A stretch of 64,000 bases of DNA from Phaseolus vulgaris (Eukaryota; Streptophyta; Magnoliopsida; Fabales; Fabaceae). This document shows positions 36,723 through 47,022 of this stretch, in pieces. The DNA is taken from positions 20,666,716-20,730,715 of the forward strand of contig NC_023759.2 of the NCBI RefSeq assembly GCF_000499845.2, given 5' to 3'. The first letter of the stretch is position 1. Each line of letters begins with the position of its first letter. A model generated the notes under the pieces. The model was not told the DNA's origin. It saw only the letters and a program-made list of their open reading frames with translations, and ran no database searches. The position numbers and the translations under genes were made by a program.

Positions 36723-37103
36723 AACACAAACCTGCAACTCGCGGCAGGTGTGCACAGTAGGCGGTGCGACGTGCAGTGGTGTGGGTCGCGATAGGAGTGG
36801 TGGCGTCTCGCGACGTTCTGCAAATGGCTTGCTCGTAGTAGGGTTGTGTCCAGGAAGTGCGGCGAAATGTGCTAGTGCGGCGACATATCACGTTTCGCGG
36901 CGAACAGGTGCAGGTGCTTGCGGTGAACGAGACGACACAAAGGTGCAGTGCGATGGCAGTCACGGAAGACGCAGGGTGACACTTGCGTTTTTCTGCTGGT
37001 GCAACAGTGACAGTGCAGTGCTAGGCGCGGGGGGTGGTTGCTTTTCACTGCAACATGAAGTTAAGACAATTCAGTTACTGAGCACATTAATAAAATGAAT
37101 TCG

Positions 37104-37960
37104 ATCTTAGCCAGACTTATGTCAGTGGGCATTAAGTTCGATGATGAAGTTTAAGCTTTACTACTGTTATTGTATTTGCCTGACAGTTGGTCCAGAATAG
37201 TTACAACAGTTACCAGTTTAGCGGGATCCGATGGATTCACTTTTGAAAAGATTCATGATCTCATTCTTGGCGAGGATGTCCGAAGAAGGAGTTTTGGGGA
37301 ATTATCTAGTGAATCGCTATATGTCATTAGAGGTAAGAAAAATATCAGAGATAGTGGGAGCAAGAACAAAAGAAGGAGTCAGTCAAAGACTCGGGATTGC
37401 TCAAGTGTAACATGTTGGAACTGCAAGGAGGTGGGGCATTTCAGGAATCAATGCCCAAATGATAAATAAGTCAACATTGCAGAAGACTTCGCGGACAAGG
37501 ACCTTTTAGCCTGTTGTGCGGATACCAGTGTGGATTCCTGGGTCATGGATTCTAAAGCATTGCAAAATCTAGTTATTGGAGACTTTGGAAAGGTAAGACT
37601 AGCGGACAACAAAACTCTTGATGTTACGGGCATGTGTGACATAGTGTTGAAGACACCAGTTGGTTTCTGGACTTTGAAGGATGTCAGAGTTGTTCCAAGC
37701 CTGACGAAAAGTTTGATTTCTGTTAGGCAGTTGGACGAACAGGGACATGAAGTGAAGTTTGAAAATCAGTAGTGGAAGGTTGTCAAGGGAAATCTTGTCA
37801 TGGTCTGCAGAAGAAAGAGAGGTTCGTTGTATATGGTCAGATTACCGTTTGAGGGAGTGACCATCCCAGTTCAGAAGATAAACAAAGTCCGATTCACAGA
37901 ATCTTGTAGGCAGAAGAGGGTTGTCTTTACAAGAGAGAAACCCAAAACCACAGGTCAAAT
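37104..37960 (+). pseudogene. Copia gag C-terminus, protease-like and pre-integrase remnants
   Basis: 37170-37469 holds YLPDSWSRIV and a zinc knuckle CWNCKEVGHFRNQC, then a stop. 37530-37772 resembles copia protease and its flank (SWVMDSKAL, where the family has a D-S/T-G catalytic triplet, here altered). 37800-38012 keeps the RGSLYMV motif of the pre-integrase region. Several stops separate these frames, and nothing of integrase or RT follows. It is non-functional. Confidence 0.75.
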
Positions 37961-38340
37961 TCAGGATGAACGAGCATGGAAAGGTTCAAGTAGACCAGTC
38001 AGAGGTACTTAACTGAGGTTCCTAGACGACAGTGGGTTAGGAGAACCAGTATTCCGGCGGTTGAAACTTCTCTAGAAAATTTCTTGTTGAATATGGATAG
38101 TGTTTGTTCTTAGGTTGTTCCAGGATCCGGCAGTTCCTGTAAGTGGAGCCGGTAGGAACAGAGAACGCATCAGTGACTGACGTGTTGAAACTCAGGGGAG
38201 TTTTAACGAAGTCTTCAAAATGATTAAGAAGGCTGGTGGCAACTAGAGGTGGAAAATTGAGTTTCGTCAACAGATTACAGAAGTACATGTACATAGTTGA
38301 AGCGCAGGTGAACATTGTTCCGTGGCTTCAAGTGGGAGAT

Positions 38341-38611
38341 TGTTGGGTATGAAGCCAGGAGTAATTGGGTTGGGCTGACTAGACACCATGTTTAGTGAAT
38401 GGGCTTAATCATTGTGTCCCTTTTATAATCTCTATTTAAAGAGATCATTGTACTTGTAATTGGTGTGCAACATAACATAATGAAAACCTTATAGTTGTCC
38501 GTGTGGATGTAGGTTGCAGTTGGCGACCGAACCACGTTAAATCTTGTGTTGTTTATTTTCTGCAGTTGATTCGTGACTGTGTGTTGCTTCCGCATGCGTT
38601 TTTTCCCATCA
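38341..38611 (+). repeat. 3' LTR of the short copia-derived element
   Basis: 271 bp, begins tgttgggtatgaagcc and ends cccatca, followed by caagc. Confidence 0.9.
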
Positions 38612-39116
38612 CAAGCAACTCTTAGAGAGTGAAAACCCAGGATACCAAAAATATTAGAAAGGAAGAGATAAATAATGAAGAAGAGAAAAAAAAGGAAGAA
38701 AGCCATGAGAGATATATTTTTGGAGCAAAGTGGAGGCATATATTTATTGATGGAGAAGAACACAAATCAACAAAACCGCTCCATGAGACTAACCGCCAAA
38801 ATTGAAGGGAACTGTCGAAAAAGGGGGAAGACCTCCGGAAATGGAAGAAGGTAGAGGATTTGTAATGTTCCAAACCTCTCCACCAGATTTGGACCACACG
38901 AGAAAAAATGGATGTTGTGCGCGCCATCCTCAAAGCATATTCACTTTCGTTTGCAACGTCTTAAGATCTTTGACAACTCCTTTAACAACTTCTTTTACAA
39001 TATCTCGATTCGGTTTTATAGCAATATTTTAAAGGACTTGCGCAACACTTCGTACATAAAGTGATCATCTACGTCTCAGTGAATCAACTTTATTTGTGTT
39101 TTCAACCTTAATTTTC
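38612..39116. repeat. Copia LTR fragments, including an inverted terminal piece
   Basis: 38612-38650 continues the LTR split at 36156 (caagcaactctta matches caagtaactcttga at 21010). Around 39040-39113, ggacttgcgcaacact, gtgatcat and gtgttttcaa are the reverse complement of the 36015-36100 motifs. So a second LTR end lies here in the opposite orientation. The middle is too diverged to place. Confidence 0.5.
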
Positions 39117-40596
39117 TGTTGTTGATGTTTTGAATACCCCTTTAAAACAACCAAATTTTTTTGTGTAACGGTGAAAACAAATAACAAAATTTTCAAAAAT
39201 CACTTTTATGAATCTTCTAAAATCTCAATAATAATGAGTTAATTACTTTTACAAATATTATCGTCAAGATTGAGTGAAGTTTTTTTTAAAAAAAAAGAAA
39301 AAGAAAATACATACTAATAGCCCATTAGCCCGAAAGCATACTTAACAGCTAGAGAGCGACCACAAAGATTTGATATTTGGAAAACGAGGCAACGTGGTTT
39401 TTATCGATACTTATTTGGCCGGTCGACCCATTCCAACTACTATTGATGAACGATCCCCTACCCCGGAGGTACAATAATGACTCGCCCAAAAAGAATGATA
39501 CTTAAGGTTTACAAGTTAGAAACTTTAATTTTATGGGAAACTTGTTTTTGGCCGGTGGGAGAAATGCGCAAACTATACCAGGTTTACTTGCACGCAAGGC
39601 CTCTATCAACACAACAATAATAACATCAATTAATTAACTTATTTCAAACAAAATATGATTATAAAGCTTAGCATGGCTTCCAAGTAATCTGAGAATGGCC
39701 ATTTAATAGCTTAGCTTTACTTGTTAATTTGGAGATTTAATTTAAAAAAATCAAAAGTTCGTCTCTTAGATCTTTTATTTAAAATAATTATAATTCCTCT
39801 AGGTGTTGAATTCTTGATACAACATTATTTTCATACACATGGTAAACCTAAACCATCTAGTGGGTATGTGAAAGTCATGGATCCCTTCGAAAGAATGAAG
39901 TTAGTATATTTAAGAGACAAAAATAAATAAATGTTTAATGCAAATTTATAAAATTTTAAAATTTGAAAGTTCTCATTAATTAGAGATTCTATGTAGAGAA
40001 TCTGCTTACACTTATCAATTGCTGTAAAATGATGAACCAAGTGTATACGTTTCTTTGGATGATCAATCACATGATATGTCATTTTCAATATGATGTTGCT
40101 TAGACTTAGATCAAACTTCCAAGATTATACAGACAGTCAAAAAGTTCAAGTTAAATATTCTTCTTAGCTTAAAAAAGTTACTTCAAGTCAAATGGGAAAC
40201 ACGTTATTTCTTTCTTATTCCTTGGAAACTAACCAGAAAAGAAAAAAAAAAGTGGATTTGACCAAATTCATGTCACTATTCATTCACCCTTTTCATAGTT
40301 TTCAAGCAAAACCCCTTTCAACTGTTTTGCAAATTTCTTTATTATAGTTTCCAAGATAACAACTTGAGATTCACCAATTACCATCTTTAATTTTTGAACT
40401 TGTGATCCAAATTACCATAACTATTGTTTCCCAAATAACATTCCAAAGTTGTAACAATTGTTAGTTGAGCAGGGTTCTTCACACACACCACGTTTTTGTC
40501 CAAAACAGAAGTTCCCTGGCTTGTAAGCCAACACAAACGTCTTACTATGTTGCTTGTGGCAAATCCAATAGCCAAATGCAATGCTCCCCCAAGAAT
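39117..40596. other. Spacer and metacaspase upstream region
   Basis: Mostly AT-rich with no supportable gene. 39300-39600 is less AT-rich and may be a further repeat remnant of unknown type. Short overlapping frames on opposite strands at 39721-39930 and 39831-40088 have no recognisable domain. The last few hundred bases should include the metacaspase promoter. Confidence 0.35.
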
Positions 40597-40605
40597 TATA
40601 TAAAT
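40597..40605 (+). promoter_or_regulatory. TATA box of the metacaspase gene
   Basis: tatataaat lies 94 bases before the ATG at 40699, predicting transcription start near 40630 and a short leader. Confidence 0.6.
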
Positions 40606-40698
40606 GGAGGAAACTGAGTGAGTAATAATGACACAGAGAAACCAATCTTTCTAACAAACTTTGTTCAATTGTTTTCAAATCTTTGAAGTGAGATCAAA

Positions 40699-41842
40699 AT
40701 GGAGGGGCAGAAGAAGAGGTTGGCTGTTTTGGTGGGGTGCAATTACCCCAACACTGGCAATGAGCTGCATGGTTGCATAAACGATGTGTTGGCCATGAAG
40801 GAGACTTTGGTGAAGCGATTTGGGTTTGATGACAATGACATTGAGGTGCTCACTGATGCACCAAACTCTTGTAAACTGCCCACTGGTGCTAACATCAAGC
40901 AGGCACTGGCTAAGTTGGTTGATGGATCTGAAGCAGGAGATGTGCTATATTTTCACTACAGTGGACATGGAACTAGAATCCCTTCCAAGAAACATGGCCA
41001 CCACTTCCACCATGAGGAGGCTATTGTGCCTTGTGACTTCAATCTCATCACTGGTTTGTATAGTTCCCTCTCCAATCACACAATTGAAATATCCAATCAC
41101 CACTTCTCACTTCACTTTCACATCATTCATTTTTAAGCCTACTTTGCACAATCAGCCCAACAACACCTTAAGTGTTGTATACTGAAGCAAAGTAGTTGTA
41201 TATCAAAACATCATTACTCATTTTACAGTGATGAAACATACAGATTTGGACTTCCGGCAACTAGTAAACAGGTTAGCAAAGGGTGCAAGCCTGACAATCC
41301 TCTCAGACTCGTGCCACAGTGGAGGCCTCATCGACAAAGAGAAAGAGCAAGTAGGTCCATCTTCATCGCTTCAAAAAGGTCCCATATCGAAAACCACTAA
41401 CACCCTTACCCACAAGACTATCCCTTATGACTCCATACTACACCACCTCTCTTCCCAAACCAAAGCCACCACCACAGACATTGGAACCCACATGCTGGAA
41501 CTCTTCGGATCCGACGCCAGTTTGAGGTTTCAAACTGTGTCGCATGCTCTGTTGGAGGCGCTGGGACCCGACGAGGGGATCCTGCTGAGCGGGTGCCAGG
41601 CGGACGAGACCTCGGCGGACATGAACCCTGGCGCCGGCGGCGGGAAGGCTTATGGGGCGTTCAGCAACGCGGTGGAGATGGTGCTGAGGGAGAAGGAGGG
41701 TGGGTTGAGCAACAGAGAGGTGGTGGTGAGGGCCAGGAAGGTGCTGCAAGGTCAGGGGTTTGAACAGCATCCTTGCCTCTACTGCAGTGATGAGAATGCT
41801 GATGCTACCTTCTTGTGCCAACCTCAGAAAACAGAACAATGA
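40699..41842 (+). CDS. MC9: Type II metacaspase, MC9-like
   Basis: Arg/Lys-specific cysteine protease of clan CD, linked in plants to developmental cell death and stress. Two exons: 40699-41053 and 41244-41842, giving 317 residues against 325 in Arabidopsis MC9. The p20-like domain holds the catalytic His90 (YFHYSGHGTR) and Cys142 (SDSCHSGG). The LSD1-type zinc finger of type I enzymes is absent and the linker is short, as in MC9 rather than MC4-8. The p10-like domain follows (GPDEGILLSGCQADETSAD) and ends in LYCSDENADATFLC. The intron is 190 bp. The acceptor at 41242-41243 is chosen because it gives LIT-D-LDFRQLV, matching the family. A better pyrimidine tract precedes another AG at 41227-41228, which would add five in-frame residues. 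The catalytic residues are intact. Confidence 0.94.
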
Positions 41843-42128
41843 TCTGTGAGATGATGTGTTTGTGTGTGCAGAGTTTGATGTGTGACATGGTTAATTCCAT
41901 AATGTTATGTTGATGTACCAATGTTATCATTTAGAACACCACTTCTCTATGCTTTTCCTCTAACTGTTTCACTCCAATTCAGAATAAATAAGGAATATAC
42001 TGTTATTATTAATTGAGGAATGCAATGTATGGTTTATCAGTTTACTAGCTAAGTTTGAGTGAAGCCTATAACTCATTGGTTTTCATATTTGTCTTTGTTT
42101 TGAAATATTCTTCTACTTAAGAACTCTA
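41843..42128 (+). other. Metacaspase 3' UTR and flank
   Basis: Untranslated-looking sequence after TGA. gaataaat near 41983 could serve as a polyadenylation signal. The hAT insertion site begins at 42129. Confidence 0.45.
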
Positions 42129-42390
42129 CTTAAGACTTATGAAGCTCAGACATGGATACGGGTACAGATACAGGTACGGATACGACACGGATACGAACAC
42201 GGAAATATGGCTAAATTGAAAATTATAGGACACGGGACACGGCTATGTATAAATTAAAATGTAGTAATATATTTTGTTATATGAAAAAAATCAAGAAAAA
42301 TATTTATAAAAATGCTATAAAAAAATATGTAATTATGTAAACCATAATGTTTAACTTTTACATTTATTCATCTTCATTAAAAAATACAAT

Positions 42391-43257
42391 TTATAATTCT
42401 GGTTCTTCAAGAGATAAGCTAGCAATATCGAGAATTCCATTGTCATCAAATGAAAAGTCATCTCCTGCAATATCCCATAATTTAGTTTCCTCTTCTTTGT
42501 AATGTGAGGAGTTCCTTGAGAGAAGACGAAGATTACTATGGACAAATACTCGATCCTCTGCCCTTTTAGGTGTCATCTTATTTCCTTTTAAAGAATGTAT
42601 AAAGGAGTAGGTACTCCAATTCCTTTCACAACAAGAAGAAGAACATGGTTGTCTAAGTAGTTTAAGAGCTATCTTCTGAAGTGTTGGTGCATGAACTCCA
42701 TGAACAATCCACCATGATTTTGCATCCATTTGACCTCTGTCCCTTAAAGAGTCAACATCGACAAAATCTTCTCTTCCATATGAAAAGTTTGCGAACTCTA
42801 TATTTACTTTTCTCCTTACATCCGCATCATCAAAGTACCTCATAAAACATTTCTTCCTTTCCTGAGTAAGTTCCTTATCTAGATGTGGGACAACTCTGTG
42901 TGAATCTTCACTTAACCATTCATGACTATAATATCTACATAAAAAATATAAAAACATAAATTAACATAATATTATGTACTCAATAAAATATAATTATATT
43001 GTATTACCTTGAATTTAAAGAATGAGCCAGACAATGAAGTGATGTGCTACTCTTAGTCCAACCATCAATTAATATTAACTTTACTACCTCGAAAAATGAT
43101 GAGTATTCAACTTTTGCCTTCCTTTCATGATGCTATATGACCCTTTTTACATTTTCAATCATTGAATCCCACATTTCATATACTAAGTGAAGAGTAACCA
43201 TATTCGTATCTGTTTTTCTGAGTACATCATAAATAGGAGTAGTAAAAGCAAGTATGT
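42391..43257 (-). pseudogene. hAT transposase, C-terminal part
   Basis: The minus-strand frame 42957-42391 contains the hAT dimerisation region: AKSWWIVHGVHAPTLQKIAL, then CERNWSTYSFIHSLKGNKMT. A probable intron (acceptor near 42957) joins it to sequence running up to the retrotransposon boundary at 43258. The remainder of the gene continues at 52524. It is disabled by the 9.27 kb insertion. Confidence 0.85.
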
Positions 43258-43364
43258 TGTTCCTGCCGGTTGACCTAACGTCTTCGTGCGTTTAGGGTTT
43301 AGGGTCAACGCCTGAGGCCGGTCAACGCCCGAGGCTGGTCGATGCCTGAGGACCGGACGGTACA
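43258..43364 (-). repeat. Truncated 3' LTR (107 bp)
   Basis: It shares both ends with the 921-bp 5' LTR: TGTTCCTGCCGGTTGACC on the plus-strand left, and a ...tcaacgcc-rich end closing in gtaca. The middle of about 810 bp is missing. The target duplication abuts it, so the edge is genuine. Confidence 0.8.
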
Positions 43365-43377
43365 CAAGCCCCCTAGT
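43365..43377 (-). other. Polypurine tract of the Tat element
   Basis: Read on the minus strand, ACTAGGGGGCTTG directly precedes the 3' LTR start TGTACC. Confidence 0.65.
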
Positions 43378-43926
43378 CTCGAGCTGTCAACTTGTTCAGC
43401 GAAGAGACTATGGCCTCGCCCTACCGACCTACGTGGCCTCTTGTGATAGGACGCGCACAATGCATCAAAGTGACGCCTTCCTGTTCATGTTGTAATCAAC
43501 GCACACGTGGCTTGATCATGCGGCTAAGACTGAACGTCGCTTGTGCTTCTCAAGTTTAAGTTAAGCCTTTCAAAAACGCGCGCTTCGTGCACTGTTCCAT
43601 CACTCGAAACCTTTCTTACACTTTTCGTCTTCTTCCTCGAGCTCTTTGATTTCTTCATACAAAAAACCGAAACTTTCGCTCATCAACCATCAAAGGTACG
43701 ATTTTTCTCCATTGATTGCTCTTCATTTATGATTTTGCGCATGAAAAACTATCTGTGTCTGTTTATATTTTTATGTTTCGAATCTTCCTCTGCATCTTCT
43801 TCATTCCCCTATTTCTGGGTTTTTACGAGAATAGGGTTTTCTGAGCTTTCTAGTTTCACGTCGTAGTTTTCCCCTTGCTGAACCTTTGTTTCTTCCTTTC
43901 TTTGTTTTTCTTAGCTTTCTTTCATC

Positions 43927-46054
43927 ATGGCACGAACGAAAGTCACTGTCAACCCTCTTCCTCCCAGCATCAATTATACACCTTTGTACCCCTGGGCCCT
44001 CGACGAACTCCTCGCTGAAACCTCCTCCCTGACCTCCCTTGCGGACTGGAGGGCTCACTTGGATAGTCAACCCGATTTTAAGGGTAGAGCGTTCGGGAGG
44101 GAACACGACGCCTACATCTCCGTTCACCCTTGCATAGCTGGTGAACCTGTTTGTGTTGATAATCGCTCCAACGACGGGGAACCATTCTTCTTCTTCTACC
44201 AAACAGTATTTAAACGCCTTAGGCAGCGCCTCCCTTCAATAGCTTTGAGAGGGAGTTACTAACTGAGATCAACGTTGCCTTCATCAGAGCATTTTCCATC
44301 ATCTGTATCTTTTTCGACCATCCCCCATCAGTAGATGTCTTTCTACACTTTTTTGAAGCCAAAAGCCCAGGGAAGAACCTATGGGTTAGCTTTAGCGGGA
44401 TAACTGGGAGAGTTATCCTCACTCTATTCCAGCAATCCTATAAAGGATTCAAAGGAAAATTCTTCAGGGTATGCTGCTCTGAACGTGACCGTATTGCCCT
44501 TGATGGATTTCCATTATAATGGGTAGAGAAGCTCAAGTTCAAGAAGGCCAAGACCTTGGATGAGCTCTCTTCAGCTGATCGCAAGGTATGTCAGGTCTTG
44601 GCCAGTCTGGGGGTGATCTTCAACACCGTTGAACTTATCAAAAACGAATATAGCCCAACTAGGCTCGTTGGCTATATTGGTATAGGAATCATTTCCTAAC
44701 CTTCTTCATACTTCACTCTACTTATGCCTCTTTTGTATTTGTTGACTCATACTTGCACTGGCTCTCTGGTTCCTCTTATTTACTTTATTCTTATCTCCTC
44801 CTCTTTGGTGCAGGCATGGTGCTGAACGCAGAGAAGCGGGTTAGGCTTATTGATGTCTTGTCCACTCGTGATGATGTAACTACCAAGGAAGGTACCTCTG
44901 CACATCCTGCCCCGTCGGCCTCCCCTACTACTCCTTTTGCACCCTCTGTTCAGACCACTCCTACCCCTGCTTCGCCACAAGCGGTTTCTGCTCCCGCTTC
45001 ACCACAAGCTACACCTGCCCCCACTTCTCCAGTTCCCATTGCGGTTGTTCCTCTGGCCACAATCAGGGCTTCTCCACCTCCAGGCCCCCTAGAGAAAAAC
45101 AAAGGGGTGGGGCTCATCACTTCTGACGACGATGAGAACACCGTGGAGGGCCCTGCCTTCAAGAGGAGGAAAACCACAATGGTAGCCACCTCCCACTCTT
45201 CTTCTGCCAGGCGCCCTGCCTTAATCAGGGACAACCCTCCAAGCGTCTCCTCACCTCCAAACTTTCTTGCAATCGAGGAAGGGGCCGAGAGTGTTCATGA
45301 GCCTGCTCCTGAGCTTCCCCTGGTCCTCCAGCAGATCCTGAGAGGCTACAAACAAGAGACCATGGGAAACTCTGTTGATGAGGCACTGCAAGAGGGCATG
45401 GCCCTCAGCCTTGGGGGATTCTTTGCTCGTGTCAACTTTTCTTTCCACTAGGCTGAGGTGAGGACCAAGGAGCAACAAGCCCTGGCAGACGAACTGGCTC
45501 AAGCTAAGGAGCAACTGGCCAACCAGGCTTAATGCTTCTTCATCCGGGAAACCTCTCTGACCTAAGAGCTGGGCGTTCTTCGAAAGGTTGAGCTGGAGGC
45601 CAACAAGAGACTTCACGAGGAAGGCCAAAAATACACCACCCTGCTCAATAAAGTGGTGCCACTACGTGCTGAGGTGGTGGAACTCAAAGAAGCTGCTGAG
45701 GCCACCAAAGCTAAAATGGTCAGCCTCGAGGAGTGCTCGGTTACCCGAGAGGTGCATCTGGGTAAGGTTGAAACTGAGCTCATTGAGAGAACTGAGACCC
45801 TTGAGAAGATCAAGGAGGAACTTACTGAGCAGGCTGAAAACCTTAAGAAGACCAAGGGGGAGCTTACAGAGAAAACTGAGAAGGAGATGACTGCCCAAGT
45901 TGAGGGCTTCGAGAAGGCCAAAACAGAACTCTTTGATGACGCTGTTGATGCCTATGCCGCCAGGTTCGAAGATGCCCTGACTCAGGTTGTTTGCAAGCAC
46001 CCTGAGATGGACACTTCTCCTTTCGCAACGGCTAACCACATCGTCGATGGATAA
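43927..46054 (+). pseudogene. Antisense extra ORF of the Tat element (gypsy-type plant transposon protein)
   Basis: Plus-strand coding region, opposite to gag-pol. 43927-44250 begins MARTKVTVNPLPPSI, with ALDELLAETSSLTSLADWRA. A frameshift near 44240 leads into ELLTEINVAFIRAF and the conserved domain block ending VGYIG near 44680. A probable intron (donor ggtatagg, acceptor ggtgcag at 44813) joins the second part at 44817, which is Pro/Ala/Ser-rich with a basic FKRRKTT. After two stops a long coiled coil follows (45540-46051, EKIKEELTEQAENLKKTKGE). This matches the family known as putative gypsy-type transposon proteins. Extra ORFs, often antisense, are known in Tat elements such as Grande; their role is unresolved. 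It is broken here by at least one shift and several stops. Confidence 0.7.
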
Positions 46055-46503
46055 ATTGTGCCAAGGCGTTCTAAACATAATGCCTCTTAGTCTTCTAAGC
46101 TTTGAACTGTATTCTCAAGAACACTTATAATTTTGAATGCACCTACACCTTAATTTAGATGCTTTATTCATTTCTGCTTGTGCTCTTACTTGCTTCCTTT
46201 ATTAACAACGCTTCTGACGCTAACTTCATACGACGTTCTTAAGATTCTCTAAAACTTTGAACCTTAGGTAGCATGCTGTCTCACCTTCTCTCTTTAACTT
46301 GCTTAACGACTTGCGAAGGCAGCAAGTATGCGTGATCCTTTGAGCTCCCTTGTCTTCACCTCTTGCTCTGGACAAGGAACCTTTTGCTTTGACACTTGCT
46401 TACACTTTGCTGTCTTGGGGTGTCTACCCTCAAGGCGTGTTTTTGGCCTCATCTTCGCTCAGAGGCGAAGGAGGAATTATCTGGCTGAAGCCTACTGTTT
46501 GTA

Positions 46504-46900
46504 CTTGGTGCCCATGCTCGAGGAGGAGGCGTCCCCAGAGGGAGCTGCCGCCCTCTTCGAGATGTCTAAACACCAAGACGACAGGTGCACTTGGTGCCCA
46601 CGCTCGAGGAGGAGGCGTCCCGAAGGATACTGCCACTCCCTCTCGAGGTGTCTAAACACCAAGGCAACCTGTTCATCACCAGTCGAATTTTGCTAGTCAC
46701 GCTTGATGCCCACACTCGAGGAGAGGCGTACCATAAGGCATTGCCATTCTTCCTTGAGGTGCCTAAACATCAAGGCAACGGGTTCGTTTCTTACTGAACC
46801 ATGTTGTCCGCGCCTGGCGCCCACGCTCGAGGAGGAGGTGCCCCGAAGGAGGCTACCCCTCCCTCTCAAGGTGTCTAAACACCAGAGCGACAACGTTCTC
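46504..46900 (+). repeat. Tandem repeat between antisense ORF and pol end, four copies
   Basis: Units starting cttggtgcccacgctcgagg lie at 46504, 46590, 46702 and 46814 (spacing 86, 112 and 112 bp). Each carries a gaggtgtctaaacaccaag block that can itself fold (gtgtctaaacac). Tandem arrays downstream of pol are common in Tat elements. Confidence 0.85.
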
Positions 46901-47022
46901 CCCTGCATTGTACAGAAAACTCAGGAATACTTGAAAATGTAATTTTTATTGGGTGACCTCATTAAAAAACCCTTGTAAGGGAAAAAGAGTGTCCCCTTAA
47001 ACTATATACAATGCAAGAGTTT

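Larger units (their letters stand above)
36157..38611 (+). mobile_element. Short non-autonomous copia-derived LTR element
   Basis: LTRs of 270 and 271 bp (36157-36426 and 38341-38611) run TGTTGGGTATGAAG...cccatca. The target-site duplication caagc is perfect (36152-36156 and 38612-38616). The primer site (tggcatcacagc, 36429-36440) is of the initiator-tRNA-Met type, and a purine-rich tract (agtgggagat) precedes the 3' LTR. The interior of 1.9 kb keeps a gag C-terminus with zinc knuckle and a damaged protease-like start. The gag N-terminus is replaced by a 36-bp repeat array and GC-rich sequence. Integrase and reverse transcriptase are absent. Confidence 0.88.

Noticed and set aside
44780..45921. 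Minus-strand frames opposite the antisense ORF
   Set aside because: Composition mirrors the Pro/Ala and coiled-coil codons of the plus-strand ORF. No domain of their own.
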